This document shows positions 24,289-34,903 of a DNA stretch of 64,000 nt, one piece after another. Origin of the DNA: Pholiota molesta (taxonomy: Eukaryota > Basidiomycota > Agaricomycetes > Agaricales > Strophariaceae); NCBI GenBank assembly GCA_014925825.1, contig JACGCK010000129.1, positions 1 through 64,000 on the forward strand, in the 5' to 3' direction. The notes beneath the pieces were generated by a model that made no database searches, was not told the origin of the DNA, and worked only from the letters and a program-made list of their open reading frames with translations. The stretch's first letter is position 1. Each line of letters opens with the position of its first letter. Position numbers and translations under genes: made by a program.

Positions 24289-24702
24289 ACGTGAGCACGT
24301 GTCACGAATCACATGTCACCGCTAATACTGTACCATTTCGAATTGTTCGGCCAGGGGTGTGACATGGGACACGGTGGCCGAAATTTTGTATTTGGCCAAC
24401 CTTGGTGTGACCTGGGACGGCCGATAGAATTCGGCCAAAGTTGGGCCCAAGCGAGAAATTTTAACTTTAACTTCCAAAAAAAATCAGCGAAAAATTTGAT
24501 ATTTGAGCTTTATTTTGCAGCTAGGGCGCATCTGGGCATTTCGGCCAGAAGTGTGACCACTTTTGACCTTCAGCCAACCCTTGTGTGACACTGGACAAAT
24601 GTCCAATTTCGGCCATATCCACTTGCTTTGTGACGCGTGACGGCCGAACAATTCGAAATGGTACAGTAATAGATGTCAAGTAGCTACGCGCCATCGCAAT
24701 CG
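24289..24702. repeat. CACGTGAGC / TAATAGATG / ATCGATAAGA module, copy 4, split by a MITE
   Basis: GCACGTGAGCACGTGTC at about 24290 and TAATAGATG...GCAATCGATAAGAA at 24667-24702 are the two halves of one module. A 339-bp MITE sits inside the central TA-rich element. Removing it with one TA copy restores GCTAATAATAGATG, which aligns with the other copies. Confidence 0.65.
24328..24666. mobile_element. Tc1/mariner-type MITE, 339 bp
   Basis: The 25-bp terminal inverted repeats are perfect: both ends read CTGTACCATTTCGAATTGTT and then CGGCC when read inward. The element is flanked by TA on both sides (24326-24327, 24667-24668), the target duplication of Tc1/mariner elements. It is AT-rich, has no coding capacity, and contains internal TGTGAC...GGCC repeats. 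The class assignment rests on the TA duplication. The family transposase source is not in the window. Confidence 0.85.
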
Positions 24703-26690
24703 ATAAGAACTTTCGACGTCCTACCACTATCCCACAGCCTAATCATCGACAAGAACTGCCAGTACGTATATTCCCAAGCTCTCATCCTCACTTTCTAACT
24801 TACAATGAGCTAAAAGTCAAATGCACAGTGGCTCAAGTATCATCGACTCACCCAATGCGTTCGCTCCAATCGTCATCGACCTATTCCTCAATCAGCAGCC
24901 GATAACCCTTAAACATGGGTGAAGACACACGGAGGAGAGGCCATCGGGGAATGGTCCAACGGCTATACAGGTACGTCCTTCGTTTTCTGACGCAAACATA
25001 ACACATGCTGCTACTTTCGCTACGTGGCGTTATCCACTTGACCTGTCGCGTGTTCTACCATCCTCGCCATTCCCTTGTTTTCCATCTCAAACACACATCA
25101 TGTCGCGAGCACTGAGATTCCACGCACCTCGAGATCGCATTGCCCATATCCCTCCCGTTTGCATCCAATCGAGCGCAGATGGCTACCAAGTGCACTCATC
25201 CCGTATCAGGCGCACCCAGCATCTATCCGCCCGGGTGCGTCGATGTGGGTCCCACTGTTGCAAATATGTCTTCGCTCGTGGAGGCGAGAACGCACACGCG
25301 ACGGCGTCGTTCTAGCGCTCGCAGCATCCAGCGCGGACGCGTGGTGCTCACCTCCAGTCATTCTTGATTGACCGTCCCTTTCTCTTTCCCCGTTCATATC
25401 CGTGGACCGTAGCCTTCACACCCGCATCCGAACTTCCAAAGCTAGGGCTCTAGAGAGGATCGGCGCGCATGTCGCTGTATCCGCTGTGATGGTGCGCATC
25501 ACGCCTGACTATGCGCGCCCGTGTTGCTGGGGCTGGCTAGATAACAATGGCTGGCCCCAGGCAAATCGCGCGGATAATGATACTCGTCACGCTTCACGCA
25601 CGATCCCTCGCGGGTTTGAGCTCGGAGATGCGCATGGAATATGTTCTCTATTTGCATTCCATTTAGTTGTTTTACGCGCGCCTATGTAAATTCCCTGCCG
25701 CCGCCCTTTCAGACGCGCATGGGCGGCGAAGCGGTGTCACCGGGCGTATTTTGGATCTGATGGCCATAGAGGCGCGCCTGCTTCGCGGGGCGGTGGTTGC
25801 ACGGTCCAAAGGTCGACCTTTGTCAACTGGTACCGCTTCTCCCACTTCCGAGTGCTGCATGTCGTGCAGGCGATTCGTGTTTTGGACACCTACACCCGCG
25901 GACCGCATGATGCTCAATCCTGTTATTCGTAACCTGAACTGACCATCTATTTATTCTTTCTACACCAAAGACTACCGAAATACTCCACCCCAGCATCCAC
26001 ACTTCCAAAGCGAGCGGGCTACAGAGGATCGAGCACGTGCCATGCATGGGATCCACTGTGTTGCGTGGCGCGTGTGAACATGCGCGTGCGTTGCTGGGGC
26101 TGGCAATGGCTGGCCACGGTAAAACCACACGGTTAGGGAAATGAGGGCCGCCGCGCACGATCCTTCGCGGGTTCCTATTTGGAGATGGTCGCGCCATAAG
26201 CTCTACATACATTTTGACCAGCTTATTCTGGATTCGATGGCGTGCAAATGGCGCCGCCTTGTCGACGCGCGTTGGGCGCACAGTCCAATGTGCAGCCAGC
26301 GGTGCACCACCGTTGCCCCCGTTCCGCGTTCTGCAGGGCGTGCAAGCGAACCGCGTTTCGGGTGTATGTCGACCCTATGATCCGTGCGTAGCTCTGTGGA
26401 GGTTGTTGCCTGCTGCGGGGCGCAAGTACACGAGGAGTGGGTAGACGCTAAGGATCTTTCCCAGCCCTGTTCCCCTGATAAATTATGTGGCGCTCTTCCA
26501 GTGTGCGTTAGAATGAGGTTCGTTGTCTAATTCTTTTTATTTTTGTGTTGGTAATTGACTCGCTAGCAATGCCTCCCCGATAAGAGATCCGCGTCGTTGA
26601 TTTTATTTTCTAAACTAACTTCTATTCTATGGATCGAGATTCTGTATCATCTCATGACTTGCATGTTCATAAAGTATCTATAATTTGATT
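24703..26690. other. Gene-poor stretch with repeat-family remnants
   Basis: Short frames only. GCGCGC-rich segments near 25.4-26.4 kb resemble pieces at 59-62 kb. No domain, TIR or RNA gene was recognised before the terpene synthase stop codon at 26,698. Confidence 0.35.
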
Positions 26691-26697
26691 CATTGTG

Positions 26698-27955
26698 TCA
26701 CGCGATGACGACTTTTCGAGTCTTCTGAATCTCGGGACCATTGTCACCGAAGTATCTAATTCAAATATGTTAATTCAAGAAGCTCCGAGAACACAATACA
26801 AGATACGCACCTTGCAGAAGCAAACGTCCACTCATCATGACCACGGACCCATTGACCTATGGTGTAAGTAACAGACATTGTAAATGTACAATCCCAAGCG
26901 TGAGCACATACACCGCAATCTGACGGTCCAGATCCTCCCCAAACGACGGGAAGCCGCGCTTGGTCGGTATCATCGCGGAGTTGCAGGCAGCGCTCGACGA
27001 GGCCGTCATATGTATCCGAAATGAACTGTATAGCGCCAGCAACATTCGTTTTGTTGGTCTTTATAATGACTGTCACAGCGTTATAGTCCGCGTCGTCGGC
27101 CAGGACCTCTTTTTTTGTATGAGCAAAGATCCTGCATGGAGATGTTGATCATTGAAAATGGCCGGCATCATAGATATAAATAAGACTTACATTCCCGAAG
27201 GTGAATATATCCGTCACATCTTGATGAAGTTGCACTATATACGGGTGCTCCATCACGGAATACGGAATATCGAGGCCCAAGCAAATTTCCAAGAATACGA
27301 AGGACGGTAGGGTTCCGATGTTGTCTCGCCTCGCAATTGTGTATTCCTCAAGAGTGCAGATATAACGTGAGCGGTCGCGGTGCTGAGCTTGGATGATGGC
27401 AGAGTCAAGATAGGACCGCCAAGATTTAACGAAGCGCTCCTGGGTAGCCTGCGGTGCATTGACCGATGCCCTCTTCCAAAATCTAAGCATAAATGGCAGA
27501 AATTTAATTTATATCTCCTCTACTGAAACCCAAAATACATACTGGCGTGTAATTTCACCGATGAGCGGCTCGCCTTCAGGCCTGATCTTGTCAGGATGAA
27601 GTATTGCATCCATACAGGCGTCGCAATGGACGCGAGCTCCGTCCGCATCTAGCGTATCCGTGTACTCATCCAATACAAAGAATGTGTACATCAACTCGCA
27701 GCACCTGCGAAGCTCGTCTGCCATATACCCAGTCAGCTGTCAGAAATCAGCGCCCGAGTAAGGTACGAGGACCCACAGTGTGCCGCCTGGGGATCGATCA
27801 TCGCCACAAAGAGACCTACATAAAATGACATTAGCACTATGTTCTGCTGGACAGACACCGCGAATCCGACGGAGTCGGATGGACGATTTCGGTCGGAGCC
27901 AACCAGGCCAAACGTCTCGACTCTTCAGCGTTCCTGGGAGGTGCAATGGAGACAT
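26698..27955 (-). CDS. Sesquiterpene synthase (class I terpene cyclase), disrupted
   Basis: It cyclises farnesyl diphosphate by family analogy. The metal-binding motif DEYTD appears in FFVLDEYTD within exon 27543-27717, next to LRRCCELM. The NSE motif appears as GN-DLCSYKKE across the intron between exons 27191-27482 and 26908-27131. WVRGHDEW (exon 26811-26856) and RYFGDNGPEIQKTR (exon 26698-26755) match the usual C-terminal end. The probable start is the ATG at 27955. As read, exon 26908-27131 has an extra A in an A7 run (about 27110-27117) and another +1 slip near 27010, and its junction with the next exon is out of phase. The N-terminal region is also hard to phase. The active-site residues are preserved, so it is either a young pseudogene or mis-sequenced. 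No other pathway gene is adjacent. Confidence 0.8.
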
Positions 27956-29727
27956 GGAAATCCCGGTATTTGTCTTACACCGAGTCTTTGAATATATGTG
28001 TCAGAGCGCAGACGGTAGGGATAAGAGAACGTACCTGTAATCCGCGATTAACGAGAGATGTTGGCTCTCCTTGTCGATAAGGTCATGCGCTGATCCGCCG
28101 ACGGGCAAGAGCGCACGAGCGCGCGCGTCTCGCCATCCCAAGGACATGCGACCCATGGCCCGCCAGGAGTGCTGGTCCTCGCGCCTCACAGCGCTCTCGG
28201 CCGCGTCTGCTGTGTCGTTGCGCAGTGCCGCCCGTATCGCACAGCGCGACGAAGGTGTATCGCTGGCGGAGATCCGGGCGAACTTGTGCACTTGATGCGC
28301 GTGTAGGACGTGGGCGGCAGACACAGCGGCGAGTGGACGCAGCTGGTGGAAGGACCAGGCTGGGAACGTGTATGGGGGCGGTTAGCAGTGGAGCTAGACG
28401 TGCAGATGGGAACCGTAAATTTAAAACGAACCAGATAGCTCGTCCACCACTCGGTCTAATCTCCTCTGTTGCCGCTCTCTGACTCCGTCCATTGCGTTGA
28501 GTTGTGGTACCGATGCTCTGCAGGGGCGCGAAGATCGCTCAGGCGTAGAGAGACGCCACTACGATGGCTGTCGAACTCTATGTTGAACTTATGCGAGGGC
28601 GAAGATGCGCGGAAGGAAATGTTGGTAAGGGCTTGTGCATTGTAGAGTTCGATGATGGGGTCCGCAAGATGATGTACACGGCCGAGCGACCAGTGGATGA
28701 CTAGCTAAGCACGATGGACAGATGAGCCATGGTCAAGCTCTGTGAGGTAGCAAGGATACATACGCGGTATCCTCATCGTACGAGGTAGCGTGTATCTGAG
28801 TGAGAATATGACAGCGCAGGGAGTTGGTGACGCGAAGACCGGCGGGGGCATGCTACGTGGCGCGTAAGCAATCGAAAACGGGCGCTAGCAAGGCGCAAGC
28901 TAGAGGTCATCGTTTCAACGCACTCACATCTGTCAAGAGTCTCGAATCTCCGCCCTGCACTCGAATCCTCTCCCAGCGGCGCTTTGATCACTCATCTACC
29001 GTCCTCCCCTAGCCTGCTTAGGCGTCTGGAATGGCTCGCTCAGCTGGCTTGTCGGTGACATGAGGATGCCATCTGCCTCGGAACTGTAGCCTGTCGACTG
29101 AAGAAAGGGTGAAGCAAGGGTGAAGGCAGAAGCTGGGCAGGCAGAAGTCTTCGTCGTATGCTGTTCGAAGGCGATACACACACGTGAGCGTCAATACCCA
29201 ACACGGCGGACATAGAACGCAAGCGACGGCACGACCTGACAGTTGAATGTTCGCCGTGTAAGTAGGGTGGCTTGGATTTTCAAACATTAGATAGACTAGT
29301 TTACTCTTCGACTACGCTGTAAATTCTCCTAATCTATCAAAAACTACCGGCTGAACTGCGTATGATTTATTTCTATATATTGTACCCCTGCATCATTGGG
29401 CGCCAATTTCCACATGCCAGTACCGCCCTATCAGCGCTCAGCGGTCATCTTGACATCGGCATACACAGCAAAGATGTTGTCAAACATCAAACATTGAAGC
29501 ACCGATGTACATGCCAAGATTTTAAGACCCCAGAACTGTCCATCCAGCATCCAAATTGCTTCAAATAGAATACTTTCGTGCAACTTTCAAGCCATATTCA
29601 TTCTTGTTGGACAATCCTCTTGGGGGTCCTGACAGATTCCGATGATATCGATAAAGTAAGTAACACCGATAATTGAAAAATCTATTTTAACAAACCAGAG
29701 GGGATATCCTCGTCCCGGGTATGCGAT
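27956..29727. other. Gene-poor stretch between terpene synthase and secreted-protein gene
   Basis: A minus frame at 28001-28324 (107 codons, Ala/Arg-rich) ends at a GTACGT donor but has no recognisable domain. Segments resemble the sequence at 58.2-58.5 kb, so it is probably part of the dispersed repeat family. Confidence 0.3.
29177..29195. repeat. CACGTGAGCGT module, partial copy 5
   Basis: ACACACGTGAGCGTCAA is present in the same orientation as the other copies. The TATTAATAGA and ATCGATAA elements are not recognisable downstream. Confidence 0.4.
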
Positions 29728-29737
29728 TAAATATAAA
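29728..29737 (+). promoter_or_regulatory. TATA box of the secreted repeat-protein gene
   Basis: TAAATATAAA lies about 50 nt upstream of the ATG at 29783, within normal fungal spacing. Confidence 0.5.
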
Positions 29738-29782
29738 CACGGCCTGCATCCCATTCCCATCCCCAAAAACGGCCGGTCCGTC

Positions 29783-30823
29783 ATGCAACTCCCCTGGCGA
29801 GCTGGTCTCGTCGCGATTCTTATCTCCTCAGCATTCACACTCGTCTCCGCGGCCCCAGTTCCCACTGCCAGCCCAAATGTATCCCTGTGCGCGTTAAATC
29901 CCCCTACTATCCCCAGCCGTGAAACCGGAGCTGCGCCCCAAGCGCCCATTGAAGGCGTATCCATTTTGAATAAGCGCACCCCCAAGAGAGCTGCAGCACC
30001 GAAGAGAGCCGCCGCGCCCAAACAGCGAGCCGCACCGAAGCCGAAGGCCGCGCCGAAGCAGAGCGCGCCGAAACCGCCCCACAAGAGCATCGGGCAAAAG
30101 CTGCGGGTACGTGCCGTTCTTCTGTGCTGATAATCACGACAGCAGCACTCACACTGTGAGCACAGGAATGGGGTGCGGGTGTCAAGAAACATTTTCAGGT
30201 GCGCAGCATGATTTTATCAACGGGTTCGCCGTCCTTATACAGGTGTCCATCACGTTTTATAGAATATCGGACATAAAATCAAGGAAGGATTCCAGGTGGG
30301 TTACCCACATCCTCGATCCGCGATATGGATAGTCTAACACCGTGCGTTTGATAGAAATTCGGCCAAAAGGTGAAAGCTGGCTTTCAGGTACGCACGATAA
30401 TTCCCATCATCATCTCCGAGCAGCCCATAAACTGATAATTGTGCACTGCAGAACTTCGGCCAGAAAGTCAAAGTAGGCTTCCAGGTATGCCCCGCTCTCC
30501 ACCATTCAGGATCCAAGTGCTCACATTCCCTCTTCCCTCCCTCACAGAAAGTCGGCAAGTGGTTCAAAACCACGGGCGCCAAAATCGCCAAGTTCGGCCT
30601 GAAAGTGATCTCCACGCTCGGGAAGGTTGCGTCCAAGGTCGTCGGGTTCGTCCTCCCCGGCGCGGGGAAGGTCATCGGCAAGGGCCTGGAGGCCGCGAGC
30701 TACGGCCTGGACAAGGCGTCCGCCGCGATCCATGTGAGCCTGGGCGCGAAGCTGGACAAGGGCATGAAGGTGATGGACAAGGTGGACAAGTACGTCGGAT
30801 ATGTCCCGCGTGATCTGTTATGA
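29783..30823 (+). CDS. Secreted cationic protein built from 33-nt repeat exons; 3' end cut off by a retrotransposon
   Basis: Family not recognised. Exon 1 (29783-30106) encodes a signal peptide (hydrophobic LVAILISSAFTLVSA, cleavage expected before APVP), then a Lys/Pro/Ala-rich stretch with dibasic KR sites at residues 64-65, 68-69 and 74-75 that could be Kex2 targets. Four exons of exactly 33 nt follow (30166-30198, 30263-30295, 30355-30387, 30452-30484), all phase 0. They encode EWGAGVKKHFQ, NIGHKIKEGFQ, KFGQKVKAGFQ and NFGQKVKVGFQ. Exon 6 (from 30548) starts with a related unit (KVGKWFKTTG) and continues as Gly/Lys/Val-rich amphipathic sequence. The original frame runs to 30815. The final Leu-Leu and the stop at 30821-30823 come from the inserted LTR. 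The missing C-terminus lies at 55755-55828. A membrane-active or extracellular role is inference only. Confidence 0.8.
30811..30815. repeat. Gypsy target-site duplication TGATC (5' copy)
   Basis: TGATC immediately precedes the 5' LTR and recurs at 55750-55754 immediately after the 3' LTR, a standard 5-bp duplication. Confidence 0.9.
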
Positions 30824-30997
30824 TACACGCGACACGTGACCTTACGTCTATGTCTTTCCGTATCTTTCTTCTCTTTTCTTCATCTTTGTCCACTTTGTTA
30901 TCTAGGTATGTACGACGTACATACTGCCTTTCCTCTATATAACTTCGTTATCTAGACTCTCTCGCGACTGCCTTGCAGCTGTCGACGTGTCCCTACA
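30816..30997 (+). repeat. 5' LTR of the gypsy element, 182 bp
   Basis: It begins TGTTATG and ends CCCTACA (TG...CA termini). It contains TATATAAC near 30937 and ATCTTTGTCCA at 30882-30892, the likely RNA 5' end for self-priming. It matches the 3' LTR except for one T/C difference (CACTTTGTT versus CACTTCGTT). Confidence 0.95.
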
Positions 30998-30999
30998 CT

Positions 31000-31010
31000 T
31001 GGACAAAGAT
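31000..31010 (+). promoter_or_regulatory. Self-priming primer-binding site
   Basis: TGGACAAAGAT lies 2 nt after the 5' LTR, where a tRNA-binding site is expected. It is the exact complement of ATCTTTGTCCA inside the same LTR (30882-30892). This is the layout of Tf1/sushi-type retroelements, whose RNA 5' end folds back to prime reverse transcription. Confidence 0.8.
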
Positions 31011-31057
31011 CTCAAAAGCGTGAGAACACACGCAGAAAATTTTCCGGCCTTTCCCCA

Positions 31058-31878
31058 ATGAGCGATTTCGAGTCCGTGCACTCTCCAGGCGTACCGGCGG
31101 ATGAGGCGGCTGAGCGGAGGTTGGCCCAGCTGGTCTTCGAGGCCATCTCGGGGCAGTTCCAGGCCCAGTTTGATGCCCTGCGTCAGGACATCAACTCGGC
31201 TACGGCAGACATTCACCGCCTCCAGACCCTGGGTGGGCTGTTGTCGACGAGTCTCGCGGCTGCGCAGACTCGGCTAGACCAGGAACTCGCCAACCCGACA
31301 TCTCGTGGTACACAGGCCCCAGCGCCCCGAGTGAACCCGCCAACGCCATTTGCGGGGGACGACAAGAAGCTCGCAGACCGTTTTCTTCGGCAAGTGACCA
31401 CGGCCGCGAAGTTTACAAGCTTCGAAAGCGAGGAGCAGCAGATTGCCTGGGCGGAAACCTTTCTTACAGGCCAGGCCCTTGACTGGTCTGCCGTCATCAC
31501 GTCATCCGCTGCAGACCCTCGTCGTACTAGCTGGGATCTTTGGGTGGAGGCCTTCCGTAGCGTGTTCTGTACGCGCGATGCTGCGAACGAAGCCCTCACC
31601 CGCCTCCAGGGGTTGACGCAAGGCTCGAAGACAATCTCGGCGTATGTCACGGAGTTTCAGGAGTTGCGCAGTAGGTTGGATGTTGGTGATCAGGGTGGGG
31701 CCTGGATTGAGAAGAGGTTTTGGGATGGGTTGAACACCGAGACGATGGAGGCTCTGGCCAGTTCGGACTACAAGACAGTTGAAGAAGCCCAGGAGATTCT
31801 GCTCCGTCACGAGGCACGCCTTGCCTCTCTGAATGCCCGCCGTGCTCAGGCAGCCCGGAACACGACACCTCGCCACAT
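31058..31878 (+). CDS. Gag, 5' part (interrupted)
   Basis: This encodes 273 codons plus two bases of a Ty3-type capsid precursor, beginning MSDFESVHSPGV. The retrotransposon gag domain is represented by FVAWAETF-like IAWAETFLTGQALDW and RLQGLTQGSKTISAYVTEF. After 31878 the frame enters the Plavaka terminal repeat and ends after 18 further codons. Joining 31878 to 50866 restores RHM-QHQTPP and an open frame to the zinc knuckle. Confidence 0.9.
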
Positions 31879-31889
31879 CACGAAAAACG
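31879..31889 (+). repeat. Plavaka left terminal inverted repeat
   Basis: CACGAAAAACG is the inverted counterpart of the right end, which has one extra A. CACG termini are related to the CACTA-type ends of this superfamily. Confidence 0.85.
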
Positions 31890-32125
31890 ATTATATCTCT
31901 AGAGAAATTTCAGTGTCTCTCAAAGACACCTAGAGACTTTAAGAGCACTGAGAGACCCCAAAGACAAAAAGATCTCTAGAGATACGTTATCATCGAACTT
32001 ATCTCTTTGATGTCTCTATAGGTATCAAAGGTCTCTCAGAGTGCTGCTCAAAATGCTCTGGGAGTAAGTGGTATTTTTACCTGATTTACCTGTATGACTT
32101 TGTGAGCCTTTTCAAATATATTTTA

Positions 32126-32445
32126 TGTCTTTTTGAGAATCAAAAAGACAACGCACTATACAAGATATATATATAGCTATCTCTGAGACATTCAGAAAGA
32201 TAAACAAGGACACAAGGTATATATTCTAATGTCTCTGAGATTTTCAAAAAGATAAACAAGGATACAAGGTATATATCCTAATGTCTCTGAGACTTTCAAA
32301 AAGATAACACCGTATACAAGATATATATGTTGATGTCTTTGAAACCTTTGAAAAGATTAGCAAAAATACAAGGCATATAAGTTGATGTCTCTGAGACTTT
32401 TAAAAAAGATAAATATGGATACAAGGTATCAATTTCAAAGTCTCT
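32126..32445. repeat. Subterminal tandem repeat, about 52 bp x 6
   Basis: Each degenerate unit starts TGTCTCTGAGA, continues with TTTCAAAAAGATAAACAAGG and ends near ATACAAGGTATATAT. Six units run in direct orientation, the first and fifth most diverged. They lie 250 bp inside the left end, a typical position for transposase-binding repeats. Confidence 0.75.
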
Positions 32446-32692
32446 GTAATAGCTTGAGAGTTGCAAATAAGCTTTCACACTTGCTCAAAAAGATTCAAAA
32501 AGTGTTGGAAGCTTGGTAGGTCCTTTCGCCAGGTGATTCTCAGAGCACTCTCAGAACCTTTGAAAGTATTCTCAATCTCTCTATGAGGCGCATAAATTTT
32601 CATATTTCAGGGGCCCAGAATGCAAATAGGTAAAAAAAACAAATAAAACGATGGTACGCGCAACATAGATAGAGAGGGAGAGGAGGCTATGT

Positions 32693-34749
32693 CTAATTAT
32701 CATCCTCTTCACCTTCACCTTCTGCCTCACTAGCATCGGCAATTTGATCAAGGGCTGAAAAGTCAACAGGTGCAAGATCTTGATCAGTCGTAGAGCTCGC
32801 AGCTTGCAAAAGAGATTGGCTAGACCTAAATGCAAGATAATTAGATAAGGTAAAACAATTATAATATAACCATACGCGATCTTCATATATAGTGTTCTGA
32901 GCCAAAATCCTGTCCATTTCTTAGTCGCCATCTCCAATTTGTTCCAATTAGCCTTATGACGGTTTGAGCTAATGGAAGGGTGATTTAGATAACATATCCT
33001 AATGTAGAGAAATAATGAAATAATGCTTACGATGATTTCATAGCTTCTTCAGAGAAAGGTAGAACAGATTTTGTACCTTCCTTCCATTCCTTCAATGAAT
33101 GTTCGATCTGAGTGGGGAGAGTGATCAGCAGATAGTCAAAAAATTAAATGTTAGAACAGTTACAGCAGCTAGAGTCACCAAAATAATAGTGACCGGGATC
33201 GTCTTTTCTTCTATGATGCGGGCAGTTGTTTCTTGATCAGCCTTTGATTTCGATGTCGAACAAAACCATTGGTCTTGGATGACCTCTATCATTAGTTCAG
33301 AACCAAACGGTTTATTGGAATCAAATGTCTGATTCTATACAATGTATTAGCCATGATCAATTGTATATTATAAACATACCTGTAAATTGATACCCCCAAA
33401 CATAAACTTGGCATCTTCAAGAAGCCAAGCAACGTCGGAACGTATCTTGTCGGTAGTTCCAGTAAGACCATAGCTCCCTTTAACCTTCATGCGAGATTTG
33501 GAAATGAGGGAGCTTAGGAGATTTGTGCGAGCATATAACGCCTACACCAATAAACGTGAGTATAAGTTACTGGTTAGAAGTAGCACGTACAAAGGTTACG
33601 AGGTTCTTTTTCTTTGCCATGTCATGGGAGTTCTTCTTGAATGCTGCAATCGTATTGGCATTCTTGGATTTCTGTGCAGCTTTCTGGATTGCATTCCATG
33701 CAAAGTCAAAACGCTTTGGGCCACTAGCGTCACTCATATCTCCAAAAACCATTTGATACCTAACTTGGGCTTTGGCAGCAATAGTGAGTGCCCGGGAACT
33801 TGGAGAAAAATGAGCCTCTGTCACCTTACTTCCACTACCAGTGGCAGCCGCATGTGCATTAGAAGCAGCCTTCGAAGATGAAGATGCTGTCGATGGAGCC
33901 AATGAGGCCGACCTTGAGGGTGTTTTTGAAGCTGAGCGGCTTTTGAGTGATGCAATGGAATGTGTATCATCATCGACAGTTATCTATCAATTCAAGTTTA
34001 GCACAATAACCATGAATACTTTCTAAACGCACCCCATTATCAGCAAAAAAAACTGCCTCTCCTACTTGCTGTTCATCTTCATCAAGATCATTCCCTCCAG
34101 CCTGGCTGCCATCCTCGCCGTCACCGTCGTCAAAGCCAGTCTCAGCGTCTTCATCTTCTTCATTTGCAGGAGGTAGAGGCTGCAGTAAACGTTTTGGTTG
34201 AGAAGAGCCACTGCCTTTAGGTTTGGACGTTGCGGGAAGGGTGCCAAGAGACTGAAATAACTCTTCCTCTTCATCATCCAGGGCTAAGCGTTGTTTCTTA
34301 TGATGACGACTTGGAGGTATATCGTCCTCCTCTCCCTCTTCCTCCACATCCTCTTCTTCTATCTCAGGTTCCTCTGTTGGAAATATATAAGTATATGTTC
34401 AAAAATAGGCGATATACATACCTTCTAAATCCTTCTGCAAATGTTTTAGCATTTGCATTTTCTCAGCAAGAGACATGTCGTCAGTTTCCAGCGCTGGAGT
34501 ACTCCCCTTTCTTGGGGCTTTGCTTATGGTTGATGCCTTTCTTTTCTTTACAGAGACCTCTTCCTCTTCCTCTTGATCGTGATGATTCGCAGGGGGTCGG
34601 CCCTTAGGATGTGCCTTTGAAGGGGGGCGTTTGTTGGCAGGGAGGCTGGCGGTGGATGAATTGGCTGCGAGATTGGACCGGTTGGACCCTCCTCGGGTCT
34701 GGATACCTTGGGTACCCTTTTTCGCTGAGTTGCGGGTAGTAAGAGTCAT
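32693..34749 (-). CDS. DUF6532-like protein, 565 aa, eight exons
   Basis: Exons 34749-34422, 34373-34033, 33983-33591, 33541-33380, 33334-33164, 33107-33031, 32968-32876 and 32825-32693 join without a slip through seven introns of 45-62 nt (1,698 nt). The start MTLTTRNSAKKG was chosen because the basic N-terminus begins there. Residues about 40-220 are Lys-rich then acidic and probably disordered. The C-terminal half carries the pattern I associate with DUF6532 of mushrooms: a SYGLTG block, FMFGGINL, PFGSELMIEVIQDQWF, then TIPVTIILVTLAA-IEHSLKEW. Biochemical function is unknown. It is convergent with nothing; its 3' end faces the left terminus. The intact frame suggests it is maintained with the transposon. 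Confidence 0.8.
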
Positions 34750-34903
34750 AGTAAATAATAGGGAGAAAAGCTTTGCAAAATGAGACGTATGGGATGTAGG
34801 ACGTTGGAGGTTAGGAATGAAATTCGAACCATGGGAAACTATATTTGATGAACACATTGAAGCGGACATTAAAATATTCTATGTACTCCCCGCTAGCTAG
34901 GCA

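Larger units (their letters stand above)
17141..24300. other. Block of diverged repeat units, no supportable genes
   Basis: This 7-kb block has many short overlapping frames on both strands and no recognisable domain. Segments recur in diverged form: CAGCGCCTC-TGTATCGCGTGG near 18,145 and 20,837, GACGTCC...ATGCAACGACAC near 18,927 and 58,687, and CT-rich tracts followed by GCGTTCCGCG-like runs near 20.4 and 23.4 kb. A 266-codon minus frame (17248-18048) contains a probable intron (GTACGTCCC...CTCTGGCAG) and a hydrophobic segment, but I cannot assign it. The module copies at 18.6, 21.5 and 24.3 kb punctuate the block. Confidence 0.4.
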
